Shown: positions 37,801 through 45,863, numbered from the stretch's first letter. The stretch: DNA of 64,000 nt from Muribaculaceae bacterium (GCA_022508985.1 JAFLUA010000009.1:1-64000); one strand, 5' to 3'. Program-made: numbers and translations. Notes: generated from the sequence alone by a model not told the origin.

Positions 37801-37820
37801 CTTAGCGCTTCCTCATTCAT
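34815..37820 (-). CDS. Receiver-like / PPDK_N (PEP-pyruvate-binding) protein, 1001 aa
   Basis: Two receiver-like domains precede a pyruvate-phosphate-dikinase ATP-grasp domain. In the first (residues ~25-150) the phosphoacceptor place reads DLVIAMPG, with Ala87 instead of Asp. The second (~168-300) keeps E175-D176 and D245 (GVISDVSF). The PPDK_N part runs from about 400 to 850, with ARIGQGSLGGKGRGLAFVDSII and AVRSSSLLEDSHYQPFAG. The phosphohistidine and PEP-binding domains of true PPDK/PpsA are absent, so it is unlikely to make PEP. It may be an ATP-dependent phosphotransferase or a signalling protein. It overlaps the coiled-coil gene by 4 nt. Confidence 0.88.
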   Translation of the reverse strand: MNEEALSRMYLKDTSFQALMQHRIFNVLLIASPYDAFMMEEDGRVEEQLYNEYVALNLSSPPRVARVSNTSEALAMMRTMDVDLVIAMPGGDISETFEGAALLKAEFPAVPLVVLTPFSKEVSRRLAMQDLSNVDYVFSWLGNMDLLLAIIKLLEDKLNVDDVSTVGVQAILLVEDSVRFYSSVLPHIYKFLLKQSKLFSTEALNQHEQMLRMRGRPKVMLARTYEEAVALYEKYGNKMLGVISDVSFARDGRKDSKAGLRLAQYFREHDPYLPIIIESSETTNAAATAAFGGVFIDKNSKKLSVDLGEAIMDNFGFGDFIIRNPANLEPIMTIRNLKDMQNNIFDIPAESLFYHASRNDISRWLYSRALFPIADVVKRHRFNGIEEAPAVKQLFFDLIVKYRKMKNRGVVAIFQKDRFDHYSNFARIGQGSLGGKGRGLAFVDSIIKKNPICDNYHGLAISIPRTVVLCTDIFDEFMQANNLYPLALSNVDDKEILSAFLSARLPERVREDLMALFDVVDGPLAVRSSSLLEDSHYQPFAGIYSTYMVPADNDVDVRLKWLTDAIKGVYASVFYSASKTYMTATSNVIDQEKMAVILQEVIGDDRNGYYFPSFSGVGRSLNYYPLGDEQPEDGVVEIAIGLGKYIVDGGRGLRFSPRHAEHALQTSTLDLALRDTQTTLFALKPDQSRNFTIEVDEGTNIIKKNIQDFANTGALKYMVSTYDATDGVLKDYEEGRGRRVATFTNILRDKTLPLAEALDFMLSEGQTAMQRPIEIEFAGNIAAKPNEEGIKGHLYWLQIRPIIDKKNLINDDVLERPDNELILRTTTALGNGMIEGVRTVVYVKPGVFDSSNNNILVPLIRQINADFMKKGTGYVLIGPGRWGSSDSALGIPVRWTDISAARVIVEASTGTYRIEPSQGTHFFQNLTSFGVGYFTVDPAGGSGYYDSAYLDALPADYEDAYIRIVTFANPLNIAINGRSGLGTILKPEYNIDKTLQPTDIQ

Positions 37821-37860
37821 ATTGCAAATATAATCAATTTTTTCAGCTTCTCATAAAATA

Positions 37861-38220
37861 TTTTATCAAAAAAAGGACGAGGTGGGGATATTGTCGGCTC
37901 ACCGAGCCGACGATGGTGGATGGGATGCCGGCGCGTGTCCCCAGCCTGCGCTGCGCCCTACGGGCTTGCTTGACAGGGTTTGTCCTAATTGACGCCTCTC
38001 CGCCCCGATCAATAGCTGGCGAAAAGGCTTGGAGAGCCGATAATACGGAAAATCGACGAAGTCGCTTGCGAAGCAAGAAACCCCAGTCGAGCGCGTAGCG
38101 CGGAGACTGGGGAGGTCGGTGCGCACCTCCTCTCTCGGCGGGTCGGAGACTCGCCAATGTCACCGCGTCCACAGCCACGGAGCGCTCTCGCTATATCGCT
38201 CGCGCGCCCCACACTTGGCG
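37861..38220. repeat. Structured intergenic repeat block A
   Basis: This region lies between the 1001-aa gene's start and the terminator of the first susCD operon, and has no credible gene. It is a chain of hairpins: GTCGGCTC-ACC-GAGCCGAC (37893-37911, perfect), GGCTT-GGA-GAGCC (38026-38038), CCCCAGTC/GACTGGGG (38081-38088 with 38105-38112, perfect, enclosing GCGC-GTA-GCGC), GGAGGT/ACCTCC (38111-38116 with 38125-38130) and GGCGGGTC-GGA-GACTCGCC (38137-38155, one G-U). Positions 37942-38002 match block B at 56 of 61 bases. Confidence 0.7.
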
Positions 38221-38222
38221 GC

Positions 38223-38252
38223 AAAAAAAAAGAGGTGTGCGGATGCACACCC
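38223..38252 (-). terminator. Terminator of the first susC-susD operon
   Basis: GGTGTGC (38234-38240) and GCACACC (38245-38251) pair around GGAT. On the minus strand the stem is followed by a run of nine or so U residues (plus-strand A tract before it). It lies about 25 nt behind the susD stop. A T-rich stretch on the other side makes it potentially bidirectional. Confidence 0.88.
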
Positions 38253-38277
38253 CTTTTCTATTGAGATTTTTGTAGGA

Positions 38278-40170
38278 TTAGTTTTGATTTGAATCCCACC
38301 ATACGGGAATAGTCCACATATCGGCTGCATTCCACCAACCGTCGTAGCTGCCATTTGTCATAGTAGCACCGGGTACCTTTTCACCGATAGCGTTGAGCTG
38401 TGCGGTGTTGTAGTTGAACTCGTGGCTCGAAACCTGTGCGCGACGAGGATATTTGCCCATAGGAATGTTGAGTTGAGCACTGCCATTGAGGTAGTATTCG
38501 CCGGGAACTTTCCAGTTAAGGAAGATTTCGGGATCATAGTCGTAGCGGCGCATATCGTTCCACTTTTCGGGTGAGAATGACATAGCGATGCGTTTTTGAG
38601 TCATAATCTTGCCAAGAGTGATGTCGGCTGCTGTACCGATACCATTGTTGAGGAAGTTGTCGATATCGGCTTGTTCCATCGGGGTGAACGAGGGGCAAGT
38701 AGCGTAGCGGCTGTCTTGGTTAACCCATACGTTGAGTTGCTCATTCATAGCATCGATATTAGCCTTGATACCATTTTTGTATGCGGTGAAAGCTTCCGAT
38801 TTGTTGCCCTGGTTGAAGAGGACTTCAGCGCGGATAAAGCAAGCTTCTGAATAAGAACCAATGAAGTGAGGCGAGGTAGCGCGGGTGTAGAACGTACCCG
38901 AGAGGGTAGAGTTGTCGTTACCGGCTACAACATAGCGGAACATGTTGGGCTGTGCTTGGAAGCCTACCGAGCGGCTACGTTGGTCGATAAACACTGTGTC
39001 GCCATCGTGGCCAGTCACAGCTGTAATGGCAAAACCACCATTTACAAAAGCATCCGGAGCCTGTACGCCACTATTGAGCAGACGCGGGTTGTTGGTGTCG
39101 TTAACCATATCAATACCGATAGTACGACGCCAGAGGCCGTTGTCGCTATATTTTATAGTCTGCTGATAGGCTGATGTTGCATCTTGGCCGTTAGCATGAG
39201 CCCAGGTGAGGATTTTGTCGGCACGGGGGTCTTCAACGCCATAGCCACCGAAGTTGGTGAGGTTTTCGTATACTGTACGCGGGAAGTAGTAACCGCTATT
39301 CATACCGATTACAGAGAATAGACCGCTCCAGTCGGTAGGTTCTGCCCAACCAAGGTTATCGTTAGGTGTGTTACCGGTGTCGGTAGGACGATAGGTCATG
39401 TTGTCGGAATTGCTCTGCATAGCTTTGTCGAGGCTGGCAAGGATAGCTGCCGGGTCGTATTTGAGGTCGGCTGCACTACCATTACCTTTCTTCGAGAGCT
39501 TGTTGAGCTGACGAGCTTTGAGGAAGTAAGCAAATTTGATCCATTTGTTCACGTCGCCATTGCCCCAAGCATCGTTTGCCGAGAGAGCCACAGCGTTCGG
39601 GCCCTGTGTCATCGAGAGATATTCGATACCTGTTTCGAGGTCGGCAAGCACGTGTTCAAACATTTCCTTACCGGTGTCGTAGAAAGGTGTTACGTTTTCA
39701 CCGAGAGCATCGTTGTAGGGAAGTTCGCCATGAAGGTCGTTCATCAAGGCAAAACCAAGAGCTTTGATTACATAAGCAGCACCGATGTAGTGATATGCTT
39801 CAGCTTTTTCTGCCGATGAAATTAGGTCGTTAAGGTTACATGCAGCACCTACATACCACCATTGGTAAGCCGTTGTTGTTGGGAAATAAACGGTTGTGCC
39901 GGCGGTAAATTGCCATTGGCCTAAGATGCCGTATGTGCCAGTACGTGCGTTTGTTACAATGTCGCCTGTAATAACTTCGGTAGGACGACCTGCGATATTT
40001 ATCGCGTGATTGGTGTAGAATTGGATATGAGCGAGGCGCTGGTAGTATTCGGCAGCCGCGTTTGTAGGCGTATTCGGGTTGGTGTTTACATCAAGCCAGT
40101 CGTTGCAAGAGGTCGTCAGTAGCCCGCAAGCCCCGATAAGCGCCGGTATGATATATTTTGTTAGTTTCAT
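38278..40170 (-). CDS. SusD/RagB-family nutrient-binding lipoprotein
   Basis: The outer-surface lid protein of a SusCD importer, 630 aa. The lipoprotein signal peptide MKLTKYIIPALIGACGLLTTSC is followed by NDWLDVNTNPNTPT, typical of the SusD-like_2 group. A helical TPR-like body and the conserved C-terminal QKRIAMSFSPEKWNDMRRYDYDP follow. The ATG at 40170 is preferred over a TTG-initiated extension to 40182. It follows its susC by 27 nt. The substrate cannot be read from sequence; no glycosidase is adjacent. Confidence 0.93.
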   Translation of the reverse strand: MKLTKYIIPALIGACGLLTTSCNDWLDVNTNPNTPTNAAAEYYQRLAHIQFYTNHAINIAGRPTEVITGDIVTNARTGTYGILGQWQFTAGTTVYFPTTTAYQWWYVGAACNLNDLISSAEKAEAYHYIGAAYVIKALGFALMNDLHGELPYNDALGENVTPFYDTGKEMFEHVLADLETGIEYLSMTQGPNAVALSANDAWGNGDVNKWIKFAYFLKARQLNKLSKKGNGSAADLKYDPAAILASLDKAMQSNSDNMTYRPTDTGNTPNDNLGWAEPTDWSGLFSVIGMNSGYYFPRTVYENLTNFGGYGVEDPRADKILTWAHANGQDATSAYQQTIKYSDNGLWRRTIGIDMVNDTNNPRLLNSGVQAPDAFVNGGFAITAVTGHDGDTVFIDQRSRSVGFQAQPNMFRYVVAGNDNSTLSGTFYTRATSPHFIGSYSEACFIRAEVLFNQGNKSEAFTAYKNGIKANIDAMNEQLNVWVNQDSRYATCPSFTPMEQADIDNFLNNGIGTAADITLGKIMTQKRIAMSFSPEKWNDMRRYDYDPEIFLNWKVPGEYYLNGSAQLNIPMGKYPRRAQVSSHEFNYNTAQLNAIGEKVPGATMTNGSYDGWWNAADMWTIPVWWDSNQN

Positions 40171-40197
40171 ATTGATTTTCAAAATTGAAGTGTTTTA

Positions 40198-43100
40198 TTA
40201 GAAAGTCAAGTTGATACCGAAAGCGAAGCTTGCTGTAGCGGGAACACCGCAGTAATCGAAGCCTACCGATGACGAGCCACCTACACCGGCACCTGAAGCG
40301 GCTGCTTCGGGGTCGCCGTCATAGTTGGTGAAGAGCAACAAGTTGCTTGCCGAGGCCGTGATAACGGCGCGTTTGAAGGCTTTAGTCTTGGCAAGGAGCG
40401 ACTTGGGAAGGCTGTAAGACAAGCTGAGGGTACGTAGACGAAGGCTGTTAACCTTTGTGATATAGTTAGCTGTTTCGTTTCCGTAGTAGCTGGTATAATA
40501 GTTCTTGATGATGTTGTAACCGAGCTGTGTCGTACCGTTTATGGTGTATACCTGGTCGGGAGCAAATTCATAGTGACGGTCTTCGTAAATGGGGTTGTCG
40601 TTTGTACCTACGTTTTCAACACCGTCGATAACGAGGGTCTGATTACGTACGTCGGCTGAGAACTGGCTCGTACCGGCATTGGTCATGGTGTATTTTGTGC
40701 CGTTATAAACGTCGCCACCTACGCGGAATTCCCACAGCATGTCGAGTGTGAAGTCTCTGAAACGGAGTGTGTTGGTCCAACCGCCGGTGAATGTCGATTC
40801 ACGGTTACCTACTTCAATCTTAGTTGCGTCGGCTAATGGCATGCCGTTTGCATTAAGCACAACCTTGCCTTCGTGTTGCTTGTAGTTATTATAGTTCGCT
40901 GCGGTGGGGTCGTCGGCTTTTACGCGTTGCCATTTCGTACCGGAAATTGCCATGAAGTCGCCTCCCGAGAACGAAGCAGCCTGTGCTGTGCCAAATTGTA
41001 CGTCGGTTACGTACATAATATCCATACCTTTCAAGAGGCCTTCGAGGCGGCCACGGTTACCTGCCATGTTGATACCTGTTTCCCATGTCCAGTCTCTTGT
41101 GTCGACGGGCGTGCCGCTGATCATCAATTCCATACCTTTGTTGAGCACGTTACCTGCGTTGAACGAGCAGAAGATATAACCTGTCGATTGCGGGCCGCGC
41201 GGCGAAAGAATCTGGTTGAATGAGTTGTTGGTATAGTATGCATAGTCGAATTTCAAGCGATTCTTGAACAAGCGAAGTTCGAGACCGATTTCGGTCGACT
41301 CTGTCATTTCGGGTTTGAGATAGGGGTTACCACGTGTCCACGTGTTGCCAAGCGATACCATGCCACCTACATAAGAGCCTACGGGCCAAAGGTCGGTATT
41401 GGTTTCGTATGCACCGGTGTCTTTACCTACTTTTGCCCAGCTGGCGCGGATCTTACCGAATGTGAGAATGTTGTCGTTATACTCGGGGTTGATTTGCTTG
41501 ATAAGTTCGGTGAACACCAAAGCACCCGATACCGACGGGTAGAAGTAAGAGCGGTTTTCCAGAGGAAGTGTCGAGGTCCAGTCGTTACGACCTGTTACTG
41601 TCAAGAACACGGTGTTGCGCCAGTCGGCACGGAATTCACCGAAGAGACCTACGAGGCGCTTGTTACTGATTGAGTAAGAGAATTTCTTGCTCGACTCGGG
41701 AGCGTTGTCGTATGAGAAGAAGTCGGGCACTTGGAAGCCGTATGCCATACGATATGTGCTCGTTGAGTGTGTGTCGTCGGTAGAGAGACCGGCGAGGAGA
41801 TTGAGGTTGAAGTCGCCAAACTGTTTGTTGAAGTTGGTCATCAAGCTGTGGTTGAGGTATTGATATTCGCGAGTGTTGTTACTCATCATACCGTCTTGCC
41901 ATTCGAGCTTGGCAACGCCACCGGCGGCAAGAGTCTTGTTGTTGTCGGTGGTATATGTGTCGATACCTAAGCGATAGCTTACCCACCACCAGTCGGTGAT
42001 GTCGGCTTTGATGCTGAAGTTACCGGTGAAGCGGCGTGTCTTATCCCATAGTTTGTTCTTGTTGATAATCCAGTAGGGGTTGTCGCTTTCGTTCCACGGG
42101 TCGAGGCGGTCGCCAAACATACGATAGCGTGTGCCGTCTTCGTTGAGATAATGACGCATGTCGTCGGTCGTGCCAAAGTTGAACAGGCGGGTGAGGGCAC
42201 CGTCGCCGCTTGAGTTATAAAGGCCGCCCGAGGTGAGAGTCTTGTCGGTGTTGGCCTGCGAGTAAGCAGCATTGGCACCGAAGGTAAACATTTTCCATTT
42301 CTGTTCGCCATTGAAGCGGAAGGTAGCTTTGCTATAGCCTGTTTCGGGAACAACACCGGTCTGGTCGTAGTAAGACCCCGAGAGGTAGAAGCTGCTGTTT
42401 TCAGTACCACCAGCTACGCTCACGTTGGTATCCCATATACCGCCATTCTGGAAGAAGTTGCCGATATTGTCGTATACGCGGTCGTTGGCACCATATTTTT
42501 CACCCCAAGAGGTGTAGGCATAGTCGTTGTAAACAGTGCCGGTATATACGCCACCGCTATAGAGGTCTTCCATATAACCGCGCTTATATTGTGTCTGAGC
42601 TTTGGGCACGTTCTTAACCCATGAGCTGATATAGCGAGCCGAGAGGTTTACCTCTACTGTGCCTGCTTTACCTTTCTTCGTGGTGATGAGGACAACGCCG
42701 TTGGCTGCACGCGAACCGTAAAGTGCCGATGCGGCCGGGCCCTTAAGAATAGACATGCTCTCGATATCTTCGGGGTTGATGTCCATTACACGGTTAGACG
42801 ATGTTGTTGACGAGTTGGTAGAACCGTCGAAGGCCGAGTTGCCGCCTACACTCGACGAGTTATCATAGATGATACCGTCGACTACGAAAAGAGGCTGGCT
42901 GTCTTTGGTCTCAGCTGCCGAAGTAGCACCGCGGAGGATAATCTGCGCACCCGAACCTGCGGCACCCGACGATTGGGTGATATTAACACCTGCCACTTTA
43001 CCTGCCAGCGACGAAATGGCGTTGGAGGTCTTGTTTTTCATTAGCTCGTCGGAGTTGAGCTCATCGAGAGCATAACCCAGCGACTTGCGGTCTTTCTTAA

Positions 43101-43464
43101 TACCAAGAGCCGTTACCACAACTTCGTCGAGGTTGGTTGAATTGGGTGTAAGGACTACCTTCACGGGCTGGCCGTTATACACAACTTCGCTTGTGTTGTA
43201 GCCTACATAGCTGAATACGAGAGTGCTCCCTGCGGGGGCATTTACGCTGAAGTTACCATCGATATCGGTAACCACACCGCCGGTTTGGCCTTTTACTACG
43301 ACTGATACGCCGATCAAAGGCTCGCCGTTTTCGTCAACAACCGTACCGGTTGCGCGTGAGCTTTGCGCCGTGGCTGTAAACCCGTACGATGGCGAGCCAC
43401 TGAAGACTGCCGTCATGCCGAGCGATAGGCACAGTGCAAAAAACAAAACTAACTGTTTTTTCAT
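40198..43464 (-). CDS. SusC/RagA-family TonB-linked outer membrane protein
   Basis: The beta-barrel transporter of the first SusCD pair, 1088 aa. It has a signal peptide (LVLFFALCLSLGMTAVFSG), a carboxypeptidase-D-like regulatory domain (GTVVDENGEPLIGVSVVVKG), a TonB box region (LDEVVVTALGIKKDRK), a plug (ALSSLAGKVAGVNI-like, ILRGATS, ESMSILKGPAASALYGSRAANGVVLITTKKG) and a barrel ending ATASFAFGINLTF. No signalling extension for an anti-sigma factor is present. Its leader of about 150 nt carries three direct repeats. Confidence 0.96.
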   Translation of the reverse strand: MKKQLVLFFALCLSLGMTAVFSGSPSYGFTATAQSSRATGTVVDENGEPLIGVSVVVKGQTGGVVTDIDGNFSVNAPAGSTLVFSYVGYNTSEVVYNGQPVKVVLTPNSTNLDEVVVTALGIKKDRKSLGYALDELNSDELMKNKTSNAISSLAGKVAGVNITQSSGAAGSGAQIILRGATSAAETKDSQPLFVVDGIIYDNSSSVGGNSAFDGSTNSSTTSSNRVMDINPEDIESMSILKGPAASALYGSRAANGVVLITTKKGKAGTVEVNLSARYISSWVKNVPKAQTQYKRGYMEDLYSGGVYTGTVYNDYAYTSWGEKYGANDRVYDNIGNFFQNGGIWDTNVSVAGGTENSSFYLSGSYYDQTGVVPETGYSKATFRFNGEQKWKMFTFGANAAYSQANTDKTLTSGGLYNSSGDGALTRLFNFGTTDDMRHYLNEDGTRYRMFGDRLDPWNESDNPYWIINKNKLWDKTRRFTGNFSIKADITDWWWVSYRLGIDTYTTDNNKTLAAGGVAKLEWQDGMMSNNTREYQYLNHSLMTNFNKQFGDFNLNLLAGLSTDDTHSTSTYRMAYGFQVPDFFSYDNAPESSKKFSYSISNKRLVGLFGEFRADWRNTVFLTVTGRNDWTSTLPLENRSYFYPSVSGALVFTELIKQINPEYNDNILTFGKIRASWAKVGKDTGAYETNTDLWPVGSYVGGMVSLGNTWTRGNPYLKPEMTESTEIGLELRLFKNRLKFDYAYYTNNSFNQILSPRGPQSTGYIFCSFNAGNVLNKGMELMISGTPVDTRDWTWETGINMAGNRGRLEGLLKGMDIMYVTDVQFGTAQAASFSGGDFMAISGTKWQRVKADDPTAANYNNYKQHEGKVVLNANGMPLADATKIEVGNRESTFTGGWTNTLRFRDFTLDMLWEFRVGGDVYNGTKYTMTNAGTSQFSADVRNQTLVIDGVENVGTNDNPIYEDRHYEFAPDQVYTINGTTQLGYNIIKNYYTSYYGNETANYITKVNSLRLRTLSLSYSLPKSLLAKTKAFKRAVITASASNLLLFTNYDGDPEAAASGAGVGGSSSVGFDYCGVPATASFAFGINLTF

Positions 43465-43531
43465 AACAAAAATTTAGTTTAATGAAATGTTAAAATAGTA
43501 TTAGATTAACTACTTGTTTAATTAAGGTATA

Positions 43532-43579
43532 TCTGTAGAATGTTTAATTTATCTGTAGAATATTTGGTTGTCTGTAGAA
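43532..43579 (-). repeat. Three TTCTACAGA direct repeats in the susC leader
   Basis: On the minus strand TTCTACAGA occurs at 43579-43571, 43560-43552 and 43540-43532, with starts 19 and 20 nt apart and AT-rich spacers. They lie about 70-115 nt before the susC start and behind the candidate -7 box, so they would be in the transcribed leader. They could be protein-binding sites on one face of the DNA helix (two turns apart), or RNA sites. Confidence 0.6.
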
Positions 43580-43623
43580 ACGGTGAATCCTGTTATGAAT
43601 ATCACTCCTAAATTTTGGCGTGG

Positions 43624-43631
43624 CAAATATA
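43624..43631 (-). promoter_or_regulatory. -7 box of the first susC-susD operon
   Basis: TATATTTG on the minus strand is a perfect TAnnTTTG. No TTG was found at the usual upstream spacing. An A-tract (minus strand, 43657-43674) lies where an upstream activating element would be. The predicted start near 43618 gives a leader of about 150 nt. Confidence 0.6.
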
Positions 43632-43656
43632 AATAAAATTTTTGCGAGAATTGTTA

Positions 43657-43674
43657 TTTTTTTTTTTTTTTTTT
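43657..43674 (+). repeat. Homopolymer of 18 T
   Basis: Eighteen consecutive T residues on the plus strand (A on the susC strand) lie about 25 bp upstream of the susC -7 box. Such tracts slip during replication and could alter promoter spacing or bending, and they are also sequencing-error prone. Confidence 0.8.
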
Positions 43675-43720
43675 GTTAAAAAATATTACACGACCCCTAA
43701 TTTTGTTCACCAGCGTAGGG

Positions 43721-43955
43721 GGCACAGCACGTCGCGAGGTGGTGTGCCATGAGGTGACGGCTCGGAGAGCCGATGTAAGGATAACCACAGCCTGCGCTAC
43801 ACCCTATGGGCTTGCTTGACAGGGGTTATCCTAATTGACGCCTCTCCGAGGCGTCCTCATCCTGGCACTGCTCGCTAACGCTCGCGTACTCGGCTATCTA
43901 TGGTTACGCCCGTCTCGGGCGTGGCTGTCGCCGTCGGCGCGATCCAATTCCTTAT
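43721..43955. repeat. Structured intergenic repeat block B
   Basis: The region lies between the first susC promoter and the terminator of the second susCD operon, and has no credible gene. Hairpins: GGCACA/TGTGCC (43721-43748), CGGCTC-GGA-GAGCCG (43758-43772, perfect), GACGCCTC-TCC-GAGGCGTC (43837-43855, perfect) and ACGCCCG-TCT-CGGGCGT (43906-43922, perfect). GGATAAC (about 43779-43785) can pair with GTTATCC around a 40-nt loop. Positions 43788-43848 match block A at 56 of 61 bases. Confidence 0.7.
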
Positions 43956-43963
43956 TGCGCTAC

Positions 43964-43996
43964 AAAAAAAGAGGGGCACCGGATGGTGCCCCTCTC
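43964..43996 (-). terminator. Terminator of the second susC-susD operon
   Basis: GAGGGGCACC and GGTGCCCCTC form a perfect 10-bp stem around GGAT; seven A residues on the plus strand give the U-tract on the minus strand. It lies about 25 nt behind the second susD stop, and shares its loop and geometry with the terminator of the first susCD operon. Confidence 0.92.
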
Positions 43997-44015
43997 TTGT
44001 GTATTTAGCTTTTGA

Positions 44016-45851
44016 TTACCAGCCTTTAGTTTGAGAAAGGGTGTAGCCTTTTTCAGCGTAAGACTCGATCAAAGCGGGAGTCAAAGGATAGAGATAAGCG
44101 CGGTTTTCGTCGAATGCGTTACGCGGGATAGCGTTGGTCGGTACGTAGAAACCGTGCATTTGAGCCAAGTTAGAACCGTTGTAAACAGTCCACTTGCTTT
44201 GGTCGAGCACGTCAGCAACGTTGGTAACGACTGCAGTAGAACCTGACGACATGTTGCCAGTGAGTTCTTCGTTGAAGTCGATTTCGCAACCGAGCATAGT
44301 AGCCGGGTATTTGCGGTTGTCCATGTAGCTGAGTTTGCCCCAACGACGGATGTCAACGAGACGGCTGTATTCGAGAGCGAGCTCAAGACGACGTTCGCGA
44401 CGGATTTCCCAGAGGAGGGGATCAACCGACGGGTCACGGTCGGGGTCGAAGTCGGCTGTGATGTCAGCAACTTTGAGGGGAGCTGTGTTAACAGCGCCGT
44501 TTTCTTGACCTACTTCGTCAACGGGACGAGCGCGGAGCACGTTGATTGATTTGTCGATAGCGGCTTGGTCGGCCTGGCCGAGTTCTGCTTTAGCTTCGAT
44601 CCAGTTGAGGAGCACTTCGCCGTAGCGCATTACCGGTGCAAAGTTAACGTTTGTTACCGATGCATATTCCGGGTGCTGCTGCATTTGACCTGTACCTTGG
44701 AATGTCGGGCCAATGCGGTCGATAAACTTATAAGGATAAACGCGTGTAGCTGAAGAGATATTGGGTTTTGTGCCAATAAGAGCTTCGAGGCGCGGGTCGC
44801 GAGTCTGAGCGAGGTCCTTAATTTTGAACGAACCGGCGTTAGCTACGCTTGATTTCTGATAAACTTTACCGTCGTTGCAGATAACCGACTGGAGGAAAGC
44901 GAGGTTGAGGGCGCAAGGAGCCGATTCTTCACCGTTGCTATAAGAAGCGATACAGTGGCGTACAGCCTGAGCGTCGCTATAAGCGCGGTAGAGGAGGGGT
45001 TCGCTACCCATACCGGCAGCGTTGAACGAGCCGAATACTTCGCGGATAGGTTTGTCGATAGCGTATCTGCCGCTGTTGATTACGAGGTCGCCTGCTTCAA
45101 CTGCGAGTTGGAAGTATTTCTGAGCGAGAGATGCATTGTTTTCGTTGTATTTCTGCCAAGCACCTTCGAAGATCATCCATTGGCTGATGAAACCTGCCGC
45201 AACGTAGCGGTTGAGCACGTTTGTGCCGTCGTTTGTACGCATGTTGGCGAGGATTTCTTTACACATGTCATAAACATGGTCCATTACAACGGTACGCGGG
45301 TCGCGGTCTTTGTAAAGTTCGTCGAGTTCGTTTGTTTGTACTGTCTTTTCATAGTAGGGAACATCGCCGAAAGAGTTTACGAGACGATAGTATTCAAACG
45401 ATTTGAAGAATTTAGCAACTGCCATCCAGTGCTTGTAAGCTTCTTCTGAGAGAACACCTTTTTCATTCATCATCTCGATGCGGTCCATGAACACGTTTGC
45501 TTTACGTACCTGGGCAAAAGTCCATGTTTGACCGTTCGACCAGTTGAGTACAGAAGTACCTGTAGAGCCTCCGGCACCACTTGTAGTAGCTGTCGGGAAG
45601 TTGGCTTGCATACCGCTGGAAGCGTAGTCGTCGGAATAGGTCATCTGGCGGTGGGTGTAGTTAGCTGTCCAACCGCTATTGTAGCCTATAAAGTATTCGG
45701 TATAGAAACCGTTGGCATAGAGACGAGCATCTTCTTCGCTATTCCAGAACGTCTCGTCGGTAGGCGTGTTAAGTTGTGGACGGTCGAGCACATAGTCGCA
45801 TGACGAAAGAGTCAATACGGCTGCTGCGGCCATTATGAATAATTTTTTCAT
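44016..45851 (-). CDS. SusD/RagB-family nutrient-binding lipoprotein
   Basis: The second SusD-like protein, 611 aa. The signal peptide MKKLFIMAAAAVLTLSSC ends in lipobox LSSC and is followed by DYVLDRPQLNTPTDETFWNSEEDARLYANGFY, the RagB/SusD start. The conserved PVMRYGEVLLNWIEAKAELG and IRRERRLELALEYSRLVDIRRWG motifs of the SusD C-terminal half are clear. It follows its susC by 12 nt. Sequence similarity to the first SusD is low, so the two pairs are not a recent duplication. Confidence 0.95.
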   Translation of the reverse strand: MKKLFIMAAAAVLTLSSCDYVLDRPQLNTPTDETFWNSEEDARLYANGFYTEYFIGYNSGWTANYTHRQMTYSDDYASSGMQANFPTATTSGAGGSTGTSVLNWSNGQTWTFAQVRKANVFMDRIEMMNEKGVLSEEAYKHWMAVAKFFKSFEYYRLVNSFGDVPYYEKTVQTNELDELYKDRDPRTVVMDHVYDMCKEILANMRTNDGTNVLNRYVAAGFISQWMIFEGAWQKYNENNASLAQKYFQLAVEAGDLVINSGRYAIDKPIREVFGSFNAAGMGSEPLLYRAYSDAQAVRHCIASYSNGEESAPCALNLAFLQSVICNDGKVYQKSSVANAGSFKIKDLAQTRDPRLEALIGTKPNISSATRVYPYKFIDRIGPTFQGTGQMQQHPEYASVTNVNFAPVMRYGEVLLNWIEAKAELGQADQAAIDKSINVLRARPVDEVGQENGAVNTAPLKVADITADFDPDRDPSVDPLLWEIRRERRLELALEYSRLVDIRRWGKLSYMDNRKYPATMLGCEIDFNEELTGNMSSGSTAVVTNVADVLDQSKWTVYNGSNLAQMHGFYVPTNAIPRNAFDENRAYLYPLTPALIESYAEKGYTLSQTKGW

Positions 45852-45863
45852 GATTTCTTAAAT

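Noticed and set aside
37821-38277. Open frames in repeat block A (for example 37843-38178 minus)
   Set aside because: They are by-products of GC-rich palindromes that stay open on both strands; no start context or family.
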